A stretch of DNA of 64,000 nucleotides from Opisthorchis felineus (GCA_004794785.1 SJOL01005766.1:57712-121711); one strand, 5' to 3'. Shown: positions 39,046-49,799, counted from the stretch's first letter. Numbers and translations are program-made. Notes: generated by a model not told the origin, from the letters alone.

Positions 39046-39238
39046 ATATAAAATCGCTCAGCTGTAACGCACTTCTGGTGCCTAGCTGCCATGCCAACCG
39101 AAGGAAGCATGAGGGCTGGGACACGGCTGGGTTACCCAAGCCTAGACAGGAGAAATCCAGATGCAGAAGTCGGGTTCGAATTACGGACATTCCAGTCAAT
39201 AAATTTGCGCTCTAACCATTTGAGCCATCTCGCCCCCT
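39046..39238 (-). repeat. tRNA-derived SINE, copy 4
   Basis: Minus strand: gagatggctcaaatggttagagcg (A box with a small insertion), ggaatgtccgtaattcgaaccc (B box degraded), gtctaggcttgggtaaccc, ctcatgcttcc, ggcatggcagctaggcacc, ending acagctgagcgatttta. The most diverged of the four copies. Confidence 0.85.
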
Positions 39239-39335
39239 ATAGGCAATATGTGGGAATATTGGTAGCTCTGGTGCTTTTATTCGTTGTTGCTCAGGTAGCT
39301 GTTGATCCGTTGGTCGAGTTTGGTTCATGGCTACA

Positions 39336-39417
39336 AAACGTTTCCCCACTATTCTAAATAACAACATCGGTGCACTAGACTGAGCACTGATGATGTCATC
39401 TCAAATGGTGACGAAAC
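39336..39417. ncRNA. pair of opposed hammerhead-ribozyme-like motifs (motif 2)
   Basis: The plus-strand motif (39385-39417) is the best in the window: CTGATGA (39387-39393), one bulged T, GTCATC (39395-39400), loop TCAAAT, GGTGAC (39407-39412) and GAAAC (39413-39417). Stem II is six consecutive pairs, one of them a wobble. A degenerate copy on the minus strand (about 39373-39336) keeps GGGGAAACG but has CCGATGT for the core. The upstream flank matches that of motif 3. Opposed copies suggest the end of one element, or two elements, of a Penelope-like or related repeat. The ribozyme function is inferred. Confidence 0.4.
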
Positions 39418-39954
39418 AGACTTGCAAGGGTCTCTTGTCTAGTTACTGGTGTCTAATGCAGTTCACTGATGGCATAGACTTTCGATATCCGGTAACCACC
39501 CAAAGACAGACTCTCTCGGATTTGGGAGCAGCTGAACACTTTAATATCAAGCAGAGTCGCTGGTGTATGACCCTTTAATAAAAAAACCACATCCAGGAGA
39601 GATTAAACAGTCCTCCGCTGAGAACCACATTGAATCACATAAAAATCTAACTTTGGGGCGGTTATGATCACTTGAACTACAAACTGTTACACGGCTGCCA
39701 CCTCAGACAACTCGGACACTCAGGCAACTCACCACTAGCCAAGGGTGAATGAATTCGATTGGAAGTCAAATATAAACATGGGCCAGTACCTACTCCAGGT
39801 CTTATTTGGACGAGAAATTCGGAGCGAACTATTTGAGAACAGTGAAGCATATGTACAAAAAACGGCGGAAACCTTTCAAAGCTAACTGAGTAAGGCACTG
39901 TGATTCCTACCGAATTCAGGTATACAGAGTAAGAGACAGAATGACAGTACTGAC

Positions 39955-40246
39955 TTGTCGTAAGATATCCATGTGAACAGCCCGCCCAAAAGAGGATGGT
40001 GGAGAGCACAGGAATTGAGCGGGCCAGCGGAATCAACACATTGGTAACTGCGGCGATAAGGAGGGCAAGCGCTATTTGGAAACTGCGTGCATATGCCCAT
40101 TTGTCTGACGACCACCCACCAATCAGGGATCCGCAAAACATTCCGACGGCCCTGACTGATAGCGCTGTACCAATTTCGCGGTACCCCGCGCCAGTTTGAT
40201 ACATCAGGGTAGGCAGCGTGGGACCGAGTATCTCGCTATATAAACC
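39955..40246 (-). CDS. MFSD4/NaGLT1-like MFS transporter, N-terminal-half exon (end of TM1 to TM4)
   Basis: The exon starts after a pyrimidine-rich acceptor ending ttcag (CAG at 40249-40247). Its first residues are GLYSEILGPTLPTLMYQTG, the hallmark LGPTLP end of TM1 in MFSD4-type transporters. Then come IGTALSVRAVGMFCGSLIGG (TM2), the MFS signature loop G-G-W-S-S-D-K-W-x-x-x-R between TM2 and TM3, FQIALALLIAAVTNVLIPLA (TM3) and PVLSTILFWAGCSHGYLTT (TM4). The 292 nt end in phase 1 (ACA A) at donor gtcagt (intron starts 39954), exactly fitting the phase of the exon at 35818. The ATG at 40204 lies inside the helix and is not the start. The N-terminus and start of TM1 must come from an upstream exon. 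Confidence 0.85.
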
Positions 40247-43200
40247 CTGAAGCCGAGTAGAGCGAGAGTGGATGCGGTGATGCTATTTGCCACCACCAAA
40301 AATAGTGGTACGGATTCCGGCTGAGCAAAAGACGACTACTAAAATTAGATAATGAGATAAAATTGGGTATTGCACAATTTGCGGAGGGATATCGGTCCAA
40401 CAAAATTGAGACAAAATGTCCTTTTTTGTGAGAAGAATGCTTCGGATGAACACAAACAACAGTGAGCTCGCAAGATTTCTCCACTTGGAAAGGTTGTAAA
40501 TCAAACCCGCTGCTCGATGTACTAGCGTTTCCTGGGCAGCAGGAACTAAAGAACCTTAGTAAAGTGGAAATAACGGCCGAAAAGCAACATTTTCTGAGTC
40601 CCAATAGGTGGTTTGGTCCAAAATACTCTACTGTGATTAAAGACATTTTCCAATGGCAGCATTTTGAAGAACCGAGTGACAATGTAACTCTTGAGGTAGC
40701 AACTATCACGTACCGATGTCTCAGGTAGCACTGGCAACATGAATGGGGCATCTTATGCCATCCTACGAATCGGCCATGAGCACACATACAAAGTTATCGA
40801 GCAACCATGAATGCTTTATTCTCTACCCGTGGTAGTTTAAGTAAGACCACCATCTCTAATTGTCTCTTGCTTCTGCCGCTTTATTCAGGCCATGATAACC
40901 GAGGTTTGTGATTAGTTATCATACCATCAAGATAGAATGAGCAGTGAATGGCTTTCCACGAACATTCCAGAAATGATTATCCAGCGTACGAAATCTAGGG
41001 AAGATGAAAGCAAAAATAATATTTGTGGAAGAGGGAGGAGGGTAAGAATTTGGTACCTTTAGCAGAGGCCAATGTGGTTCCCTGTCGGAATGGATCATTG
41101 TAAAAGTGTTATGATGGGTACAATGAATGGGCGACATATAATTCGCAACAGCGCAGTAACCCGTCTGTCTTTTCACATTTGAATAGATGTTTGCAATTAG
41201 CGATGAGTTGATGAGATTTTCAATCTTCCATGGGATCAACTTTCCTTGAGATTGCGCGCACGAGCTTACCAAAGTTCAAACCCAAACCACAAGTCGTCAT
41301 TCAGGAGAACCAGTTTCCCTCAATAACAATAGATTCTGAATTTGGACATAGTGTTAAAACTTACCAAACAAGACCACGAGTATACCAGAACAACTGTTTT
41401 CGCATATTTTTCCCAACTACCGTGCTTTGGTGTTCTGGAAACGATGAGTATCTCTTGGGTCATTCGTTCATTCGAAGTCATGCCATTAACTGTAGTCCGC
41501 AGCAAATGGTCCGAGGTAGAAGCTAAGGAGAAGCGTGGAAAAAGGGTGTGAGCTAACTCATGCGGATGTAAAGAAAAGACTAGAAGCTGCGAAATTACGT
41601 TGGCAGCGACCGGTTGGGTAGAACGACTGTTTAAGGAATGCGAGTTCTCCAGTCGCCCCCGTTTGGCTGGGTCACTTTGGTTAGGTTCTACTGGTCCAGA
41701 ACATCCGGCAAATAATCATGAAAAAAGCATAGCTGCTACCAATTAGGTAAAATTGTTGTTGCTTTAGAGCGAAAAGAATATCCTATAAAGATGTTAGTAA
41801 ATCGCGTCCTGGACAGCAAGAACTAATGCAGTTTACTCCGGGAGGTGAAAACTAACAAAATTGTGAGTATATCCGGTTTTAGAATCAGAGGAATTCTGAA
41901 AGCGAAGTTCATTGCAAACAAAAATACAGGAACATAAGCAAGCCGCTACAGGCTGAGACACCGCGAGCGCGTACGTGTACTTCACGGCTGGTCAGCAAGC
42001 GACAGCTCTGTAGGCATGCTCCCATCTGGATTTCTATTTTCTGTAATGCTTTGGCTACTTGGACGTCCTCTTGCAAATTTATAGACTCCTTTGTCCTATT
42101 ACATCGGAAGATAGTGACGATGAATCGTTGTCTTCTCTATATAAGTGATGATGAGAACATAGCATCCTGATAAGGTTCAAACAGTACAGTTGGTGAAGTA
42201 TTTCCAAAGGTTCACGAGACGACTATTGCAGTAACAGCTGTCGCCCATTTCTGGATATGTAAAGTTTTGTAGATGAGCGTTTGCATCGAACAATAGCGGT
42301 TTAATGTACAAATCACGTCTGAAGCACAATTTAAACAACATCGAACAAGGAAATTCTAGTGTTGAATAAACCAGACCAAACCCAAAGGTGGAATTCAACG
42401 TTGTACAGACTCTGGAACACCTCATTTTGACGGCAATAGTCATCCACCGTTAGACGTAGAAGTATCACGGGACATTATTCAGAGTGATATCGTGTTCTGT
42501 GCTCTCCCAGGAATGCAGCAACTAACCTGCTAGAAGCTTTAGGCGGTTTATTCGTCAGTAACTTAGCAATTCGATTAACTTGATGGGGAACAATCCTGGT
42601 CACGAAGTTCAAAGCTGTATCATTCGTACACGAAACTCAGATCGTTCAGCTCTTCAAAGCCGCAATCTTCCAATCCCGAATCAAGCTTCAGAGCTTGGTA
42701 GTGTCCCCTTGCTACAGCCTGGACTTTGTCAATGAAACCCGCGGTTGCGTTTGAATTACAAACAAAGTAGCCAGTTGATCGCTATCTCGTGCTGATAGTT
42801 AGTCACCACTATAAATAGTGAGGCGAATCAGCATCAGGTTTGGCCACGTGTGATTTTAAACAGAGAATAAAAATGACCCGTAGGGATGGCCGAAATATGA
42901 AATGGCTGTTTGCAGAGCAAAAACCATCTGACAGATGAGAGAAACCACAGGTTCAAATGTAACATGTGTTACTGAACATTTTGCTGTTTCAAACAGTGGA
43001 TGTAGACTTGGTTAAAAAAACAGGAGGGCATACCTTTGATAAGGTTGGGCCTAAAAGATAACCATGGTTGACTTCACCTTTGCTCGATTTGGCTGCGACG
43101 AAGACCCAAACAGCGTTTGCGGGCGACAGAATAAATGGATCTGATTGAAACAAGCTTTTAACCAAGACGCAATACTTCATAATCGTAAAATTACTGCTTT

Positions 43201-43685
43201 TGACGAATTTGGCAGCTCAACCAACGGTCGATCACGTGACTCCGACCAACCACATAGTTGCTTTTAGATGATCACCTGTAAATCAATATCAACTCTTGCT
43301 TCCGATTCCGAAAGAAGTTAGAATGGTGTAGCGCATGAACCGATCTGCCTCGCCATATTGAACTGTCACCAGGAAATCCTCGTCCTCTACCACGGCGGTC
43401 TACGTTCTGGCTCCTATTGCTGCAGTAAACACCCTCCCAAACGTCCCCCAGAGTGGGTTGTTTTCTGTTGTTGAGGGTTACTACGCCTTTCGCCTTGTGC
43501 GACCAAAACGGGTCTCCAGATGTCGATTCAAGGAGTACATCACTCTGAATTAAATGACTGAGCATTAATGCATGGATTTTGTGTGTCAGTGTGCCAGCGA
43601 GTGATTTCCTTTGCACCGATGGATAGAAACGTGAACGATACGCGCTGGCTATCACAAATGACGCAAAAGTCACCAACGATACAAC
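40247..43685. other. probable first-intron sequence; no clear gene
   Basis: Two long frames are present (40787-40236 minus and 41272-40919 minus) but neither has a recognisable domain. The first overlaps the acceptor of the transporter exon in a different frame. A short open stretch at 43180-42989 ends near an AAG/gtatgc donor-like site and could be an exon of unknown identity. Confidence 0.35.
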
Positions 43686-43880
43686 TGACAATTCAAGGAA
43701 GAAGATACAGAACAAAATTGTTGTTGTGAACTTGAGTGCTAACAGATTGCAAGTGGTATGAGGTGGGCGCTTAAAATTCGTAGTCAACCCACTACTAATT
43801 TCGTCTCCCTTGGGGCTAATCAGGTAGGCGCAGTCCCAGAAATCTGCGGAAATCACTCCTTGACTCGGATGGCAATTCAG
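43686..43880 (-). CDS. possible upstream exon of the MFSD4-like gene (start of TM1)
   Basis: This open stretch encodes a basic segment (TTNFKRPPHTTCNLLALK) followed by the hydrophobic run FTTTILFCIFFLELS. Ending it at 43686 in phase 0 and joining it to GLYSEILGPTLP of the exon at 40246 would give one plausible TM1 and a total of about 520-540 residues, the usual MFSD4 length. Weak points: the donor would be gttgta, which is poor. The 5' limit is unknown, because an in-frame stop lies at 43883-43881 and there is no in-frame ATG before the helix, so an acceptor or a further exon is needed. The open frame itself continues on to 43272 with no recognised domain. Inference only. Confidence 0.25.
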
Positions 43881-45429
43881 CTAAAGTTGATTTTAGGGCT
43901 CTGCGAATGTTGACATTTCTGGAGACCAGCTGGAATCCAACCGTCTTTTGGAACAAGTTGGAGCATTGGTAAAACCAAACAGTATTACTGGAATGAAAGC
44001 TATTGTGTCGGTTCAAGTAACATACGTAGCACTCTACCCGATTGTGCTGTCCAAGTTTTTGAAAGTTTTCAAAACGTAAAAAGCAGTTTCCCGGCCATTT
44101 TGGGTAATATTGCTAGCTCCGGACTTGTCAAGCTAGGCGAACACAACAACAGCGTCACCTAGCGAGCTGAAACGCTGAAACGATATACACCCGTTGAAGA
44201 GATCACAGCCGGCTCTAAAAATCGGGAGTTTTTCCTCAGCATCTCTCTCGCAAACAGCAACGGTAACTATCGTCATTTAATTTTGCTGATCTACAGGATA
44301 AAGCAAAAAAGGCAGGTCATCTACTGAATTGCCTGTATATGAAGTTCCATTTGCCGTCTCCGGCGGATCAGTTGAGATTGCGTATAAATGTAGCACTTTT
44401 TGACAGCAGACTACATGATGTTCATGTCAGCTTAATTTGACCTAACAGAAGCTGAATGAAAATCTGGGACGAGTTGGATTTGATCCCATGGGCAGTTACG
44501 TTGTGCGCTGGGGTCGGTCCACAAAAGATCTACGGAGCCATAAATTGATGATTGCCTCGTACATGACATTCAGAAAAAGCGAACACCACAAACTTTGCTG
44601 TGCGTGTTGGTTGGTTCGAATTCCAGCCATTCAAAGGAAGTGGGCAATAATTTCCAACCAAAAACCGCAACCTCGACGTGGTAGTAGGGCATGATTGGTG
44701 CAGTGATTCCGCGGGCCAAGCTGTCTGGGAATTTATTCCACAGGTTTACGCCCTTCCACAAGTAAAAGCAGTCAGACAAGGAGAGGCAAGCCCCATACTG
44801 CTATATATCGAAATGAAACGCCGCCTGGTGGTAAAGTTGTACCGCATTCTGAGATAGGAGTATAAAAGTAGTAAGTTGTTTCTTACAGGTAGCCGAAAAG
44901 TCTACATTTATAGAATCAGTAATGCGGCGAATTATTCAGTATAGTGAAAATGTATTTAGAATGTATTTAGAGCCTGACCTTGCTTAAAAAGCCGCTGCTG
45001 TGCGCAGTGGCATTAGGAACTGAGTACGCATGGAATACGCTCTGCAGCCTCGGAATCGGCCAGCCTCCCGCAGCTTAGCAGATTGAGCCGCTGAGTCACC
45101 GGCTATGAGCAGAGCCCCCAATTAAACTATGTTCCCAGCTGCTGTGAGTCAAACGCCTGGAGCCAAAGACATGTTCAAAGGGCAGGATCAAAACCTCGCA
45201 CTCTTACATTGTCTTGTGGTTCATTCATTTAAATCAAAGCTTCAAGGTGGGTCAGGGAAACACTAGATTACCATTTGTCTTTACAGCACTTCTATCGCTT
45301 CATCTCCCTAACGAGAGACAGGACCTTGCCGAGGTGCTGTCTCAGTCCAGCCTGTTTGTTCAGCCCAAAAACCATGCATCAAAATGCAGTGCTTCTAGCC
45401 GCTACAGATTCGTTCACCCAGGATAACGG
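43881..45429. other. no recognisable gene
   Basis: A 13-bp tandem duplication (aatgtatttagag-like) lies at 44948-44973. The segment 45030-45120 may contain a tRNA-like repeat on the minus strand (ggccgattccgaggc in place of a B box), but this is weak. Confidence 0.35.
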
Positions 45430-46110
45430 GAGTAAGGGAATGAGAGCCAGGGGTTCGAGGCGGTGGCCCAATCCACTCATTGACGTCCGATGATTCTGTT
45501 TGTCGGGTGTGTCAAGGATGGAGGGCCTCGCAGTGAAGGCAATCGCTTTGATGCAAAACCTCTATTGGCTGCGCGGCACAGCCATCTCTGTCATGGTCAC
45601 TAACCACTAGTTTAATTTGTCCCACGGTCTCTATCCAGGAAGACGGAACTAACCAAAGTGAGTGAGTTGACTGGTAAGAGAGTTCATGCTTCTCTACCAG
45701 GTCATGAACTGACTACCCCTGGGCCATCTCCATCCGAAGCTGCGCGAACAGGGCTGTGCGAGGTAAGGGGTCTTCTTCTGGCTTAACCAAAGTCGCCTGT
45801 GGAGTGTGGCCGGTTGATCTGTCGAGAGAAAATGGACTTCCCCGTAAACTAACTGTCAGACTTCAGCATTTCTGACCTCATGTTCCCAACAGACTCTTGC
45901 AGTCCTTCACAGACACTGATGGTCACAGGTCGAAGGTCTTTCACACGCAGCGACCAAGTGCCTGATCCATAAAGCAGAAAGGATCGAACCGCGGTATTGC
46001 ACGCGCCATCCTTGACAATCAAGCTGATGTCACATCGGCGCCAAAAATATCGGAGGTTAGCTGGACGGTGTTTGCTTGAATGGTTATCCGTTGATAGTGG
46101 CATCTGTGCG
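45430..46110 (-). mobile_element. RTE-type retrotransposon, degraded RT C-terminal and 3' region
   Basis: The minus strand encodes PANLRYFWRRCDISLIVKDG, NTAVRSFLLYGSGTWSLRVK (the 'ANLRHLWRRRDI.L..KGRVYNAAVRS.LLYG.ETWPLR' block) and an MRSEMLKSD remnant. A stretch equivalent to the family 1 C-terminus follows (cttcctggatagagacc in place of cttcatggatggggacc), more diverged than the other copies, perhaps a third subfamily. It lies tail-to-tail with nothing: its 5' end abuts the start of the plus-strand relic at 46180. Confidence 0.65.
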
Positions 46111-46179
46111 GTTCGTTCTGGAAGCAAACGAAAACAAAGCGTTGAAGTGTTCAGCATTGATATTGTGTGCCAGTGAAGA

Positions 46180-48494
46180 TGATGATAACGGTTCGCTTGA
46201 CAACGTCTGTTACAGTACCCATGGGAGCACCAATGATCGCTGCACGTTCATCGTATCTGCTTGGTTTCCAAACGACTGTAGCTCTGGTACACTCAAAGAC
46301 AGCTTTCACGATACTTTAGGCATCCTGTCGCGGCTGCCAAAGAGCTCAGATGATGTTACGTTTACCAAAGTTACACCTATCGCTCCTGAGGAGAAATTGG
46401 GTGGTACTCTTAGACTGGATTCAGGAAGTACAGACGACGTCAAAGGCCTGCTGAATTTATGCGCTTACCACAGATATCTTATGTGCAGCATCGACTCCCG
46501 AAATAACCGAAGCCGCTTGGCCACGTGGTGCCCCTCGCATGCGAGCCAACCTCCAAAACAGACAGACCACATTGCTATTAACTAATGGTTGCATGGATCA
46601 AGTAACGGTTGTCGTTCGTTCTTTAACACATATTTGGATTTGGATAATGCACTTATTCGTTGCTGCTTCTCGTTCCGTTTTTCACGGGCGCGCTAGATAC
46701 GCACATTTTACCTGGCCATTGAGAAACTGTGGGATTCTGATGTGAAACAAGCCTACTAGACCCACGCACTGAAGGACCTTTCGCCCTCCACGTCTTCTGA
46801 TGTTGACATCTACTGGAAAGTCCTATCTGGGCATTCTGCTTGCGGATTGGGTCAGCCAACTAGATCTAAGCACCGGATATTGAGCAAAACTCTAAAATTA
46901 CCCGAAGCCCGGACAGGTATTTTTCTTGGTCGAGATACCAAGCAATACTACCGGACGAACTGTCAAACTTCAGGTGGAAAATAGCATCTGCGGGGATTGA
47001 GAAGCATTGTGAATCCGGAAGGCTGAAGAGATGGAGGAGGCAAGACACTGGGTATGTGTGTAGACTGTTCCAGCTGATATGTGCAACAGGCCCAAAGAAG
47101 TCTCCAGTGAGCAAAACAATTACTAATAAAAACGGATTGCACATCTGTGAAAATCAAGTCTCTGAGTCATTGGGCCAAGCACTTTCACGGCCAATTCAAC
47201 TGGGCACTTGTAACTGCTCAGCCGGATTCCCAACCGGCTACTCATCCCCAGATAGTCAACATGGAATCCCCGACGGCTTTGGAAATAAGCGATTGCCTTT
47301 TGTCCCTCAAGCGTCACTGAACTGCAGGTTCTTACGAGCTTCCACTCGCTTTATTTAGAGATGTAGGTGAAATCCTCCGTTGGTGGTTGTCTGGGTGAGA
47401 GACCGTTCCAATCAACTGGGGTGAGTCGACAACAGTGCCCATTTTCAAAAAGGGTGGTCGTGGTGAGCGTGAAGATCATAGAGGAATTAACTTGATTCCC
47501 GTTGTAACCAGACTATTTGTGTCACTTGTTTTTACGTCGTATTATAAAGGCGCTTGAAGGCGGGACTCAAGAGCGGCAAACGAGACTTCGGCCAAGAAGG
47601 GGCCATGTGGACCACATCATCACACCCCGTCGGGAGCAACGGCATATGTATAAGCTGCCTACACTCTTGGTGTCCGCTGAACTCAAGAGTGATTTCGATT
47701 CTCTCGACGCCTGCTCAACAGGGTACGTCCTTTACAAAAATTAGTACATGTGGTGCACTTTTTGTATCCGCTTTATTGTGGGTGCATTAGATTGTAGGTT
47801 TCAGACAAGGACTGGTGTCCGACAAGGGTGTTTAGTGTCACCATATATGATGTACTGAAGCAAAAACTGGAATGCTTCCAAGCGAGAAACTGTTGCACCC
47901 TGAATATGCAGATGGTTTTGTTTTCATATTTGAAAAAGAGCAGGAAAAGCAAAGAATAACTTGAAAGGCTCACAAAAATCTTTCAGAATGTGCTTCGCGC
48001 CAACAAAGTGCGAAGTCACGCTGTAGGATGCACGGTGTCTGAGCATGCCTCTAAAAATTCAGTGGGCAGCAATGGATATTGTGAAACGCTATACGCATTT
48101 CAGAATCTCAATAACTCTGACGATAGTGTGACAGACGAAGTGAACGCACGAAGCTCGAAGGCCAGAACTACTTTTGCCAAGTTGCACCACTTGTGGCATG
48201 AGGTCGTCAACCACTGGCATCTCATAGCTTGCGTTTGTTGAAACGAACGAATTTGCAATGAGGTGATAGAAAGGCGGGTTTCTGGTGAAGCATATGTACT
48301 ACCCCAATTGAATGCTATTTTCCATGCCTAATTTGGATTGACAGAAACCTGAAGATGAACAGAATTTGACATAGCAGAAGGGAATGTAGGATGTTACGAA
48401 ACATCTGGGTGATGGTGATGCTGTCCGCTTTACACGATGTGGTTCACGTGACTCTCCCAGTACTTAACTGAAGACACTGAACATTGTGGCGGCT
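46180..48494 (+). mobile_element. RTE-type retrotransposon (family 2), near-complete degraded EN-RT copy, 5' part
   Basis: The domain order is preserved though full of stops. Endonuclease (46230-46590): CTFIVSAWFPNDCSSGTLKD, then RSRLATWCP...QTDHIAIN, the terminal 'TW.P...Q.DHI.I' of APE nucleases. Linker: CRLFQLICATGPKKSPVSKT (about 47060-47120). RT: WGESTTVPIFKKGGRGERED, HRGINLIPVVTRLFVSLV (47417-47530), RRGHVDHIITPRREQRHMYK, LKSDFDSLD (motif A, about 47683-47712), a degraded QGC(L)VSP box, EYADGFVFIFEKE (YADD changed to YADG, about 47910-47940), VTDEVNARSSKARTTFAKLH. It is interrupted at 48494 by a second insertion and resumes at 48821 or 48831. Confidence 0.75.
48485..48494. repeat. target-site duplication, left (tgtggcggct)
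   Basis: 10-bp direct repeat identical to 48821-48830. Confidence 0.85.
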
Positions 48495-48820
48495 GCGCTG
48501 GTCATTGACGTCTTCCTGGATGGGGACCCCGAGACGGACCACATCAATGGTTGGAGACATTGTCAGACATGGCCCAGTCGCGCCCTTAGTGGCGTTCGTG
48601 CATCCAAGCTATTGCCTTCAATGCATAGCTCCCTTCCCAATTCTCCCACTTAAAAGTTCACTGACAGACTTGTACTTACGCACCAATTTATCAGCTCCCA
48701 CCTTCAATGCGCAGCTCCCTGCCCTATCTCCCCAAATCATCGATAGACAAAATTGTGGCAGCTATAACCACTGTACGAGAAGTACGCGGTTCCTACAACT
48801 GATAATGATGATGATGATGA
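48495..48820 (+). mobile_element. nested 326-bp RTE (family 1) 3' fragment
   Basis: The fragment starts gcgctggtcattgacg and corresponds to the last C-terminal codons and 3' UTR of family 1 (compare 57050-57378). It reads, with one TGA, a GWGPRDGPHQWLETLSDMAQ peptide, then the TAG-ended IAFNA, the UTR and the terminal (tga)n microsatellite at 48801-48820. It sits precisely between two copies of tgtggcggct. Removing it restores the family 2 sequence seen uninterrupted at 27715-27790. A severe 5' truncation is typical of target-primed reverse transcription. Confidence 0.88.
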
Positions 48821-48960
48821 TGTGGCGGCTAACAAATTTCGGTGGCATCCATGCTGTCAGTTTCCATTCAGATTGTTTAACTGAGTATTGGAGGTGTGGG
48901 AAACTCAGGCGTTAGTGGTAGGACATTCTTAGGACCCCCACAACCTAATTCTCTCTTCCT
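48821..48960 (+). mobile_element. family 2 RTE, remainder after the nested insertion
   Basis: It begins with the second target-site copy, then encodes the end of the family 2 protein (equivalent of the QW..CCQVLS..LSD tail; tgctgtcagtttccattcagattgtttaactgag is split here only in description) and the 3' UTR with cttcctcccactataaggc, matching 27845-27870. Confidence 0.75.
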
Positions 48961-49799
48961 CCCACTATAAGGCCTTATTCAGACAAGCCGACATGTGTTG
49001 TACGACAGTGAAGTGCCAGTGTCCCGATCTGGCCTTGCCGTCAGGATGACAATCACCAAATCTCACCCGTACCCTTTTGTTCATCGCAATCCACCGACTA
49101 GTCAGTCAGAAGAATGTTCTTGTCTGAGCCACAGTCAAAATATGGCTTACTAGCCACTTATAATCCGATATACGTTACAGCTTTATATGTCTGTAAGTTC
49201 TGCCAAATTCTGCAATCCAAATCCCTCGCAGAAAGCTTTTTTTGCACTTTCTGTTGATGTTCTTTGCATTTCCACATATCCCACCTGAAACCTCAGCTTG
49301 GTCCTCCCTCGAACGAGCGCGCTGACTCCAAACTCTACTCCATAGGCTTTTGGTGAGCCCGATTCAATGGCTTTTGATATCTTTTGTGTAGGAGTTACAC
49401 TTAGCCTCAGGATGGAAAGCATCCCATTAGACCGGCTTACAACAAAAATTTGTCCTAGCACTGACGTCTGGTTTAACTAGACCTAATGTTGGTTGATGCG
49501 CAAACGGTGCTTGTTAGTTGTGCAAGTATATGTCCAGACGGACAGTGGCCCTAAGGCTGAGAAAGAGGAGTAAGGATTGGTTATATCGAGGTGTGCAACG
49601 AAAGCTTCGGCAAGATAAAATAGTAACCACTTTCGTGTTGATGTGCGCTACAAAAGACTAAGTTGGGCGACTTAGGCCGGAAGAAGTCATTCGGTCAGGT
49701 TATCGGCTATAAATCATGCAGAAGGTGCGCTACGGTTTCAGCAACCAAATTAGGGAATTGGGGAAAACACAGCCAAGCGGTAAAAGAGGTGACATGATC
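48961..49799. other. no recognisable gene
   Basis: It may include the last part of the family 2 UTR up to about 49020. Otherwise unassigned. Confidence 0.4.

Noticed and set aside
40247..40285. In another frame just upstream of the GLYSEILGPTLP exon the minus strand reads ITASTLALLGF, which would fit TM1 if one base were missing (a frameshifted pseudogene).
   Set aside because: The same bases form a good pyrimidine tract plus CAG acceptor, and splicing there restores the frame without any defect. The match is likely coincidence, though a frameshift is not fully excluded.
40236..40787. 183-codon minus-strand open frame.
   Set aside because: It overlaps the transporter exon in a different frame, and the exon frame is strongly supported by motif. 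No domain in this frame.
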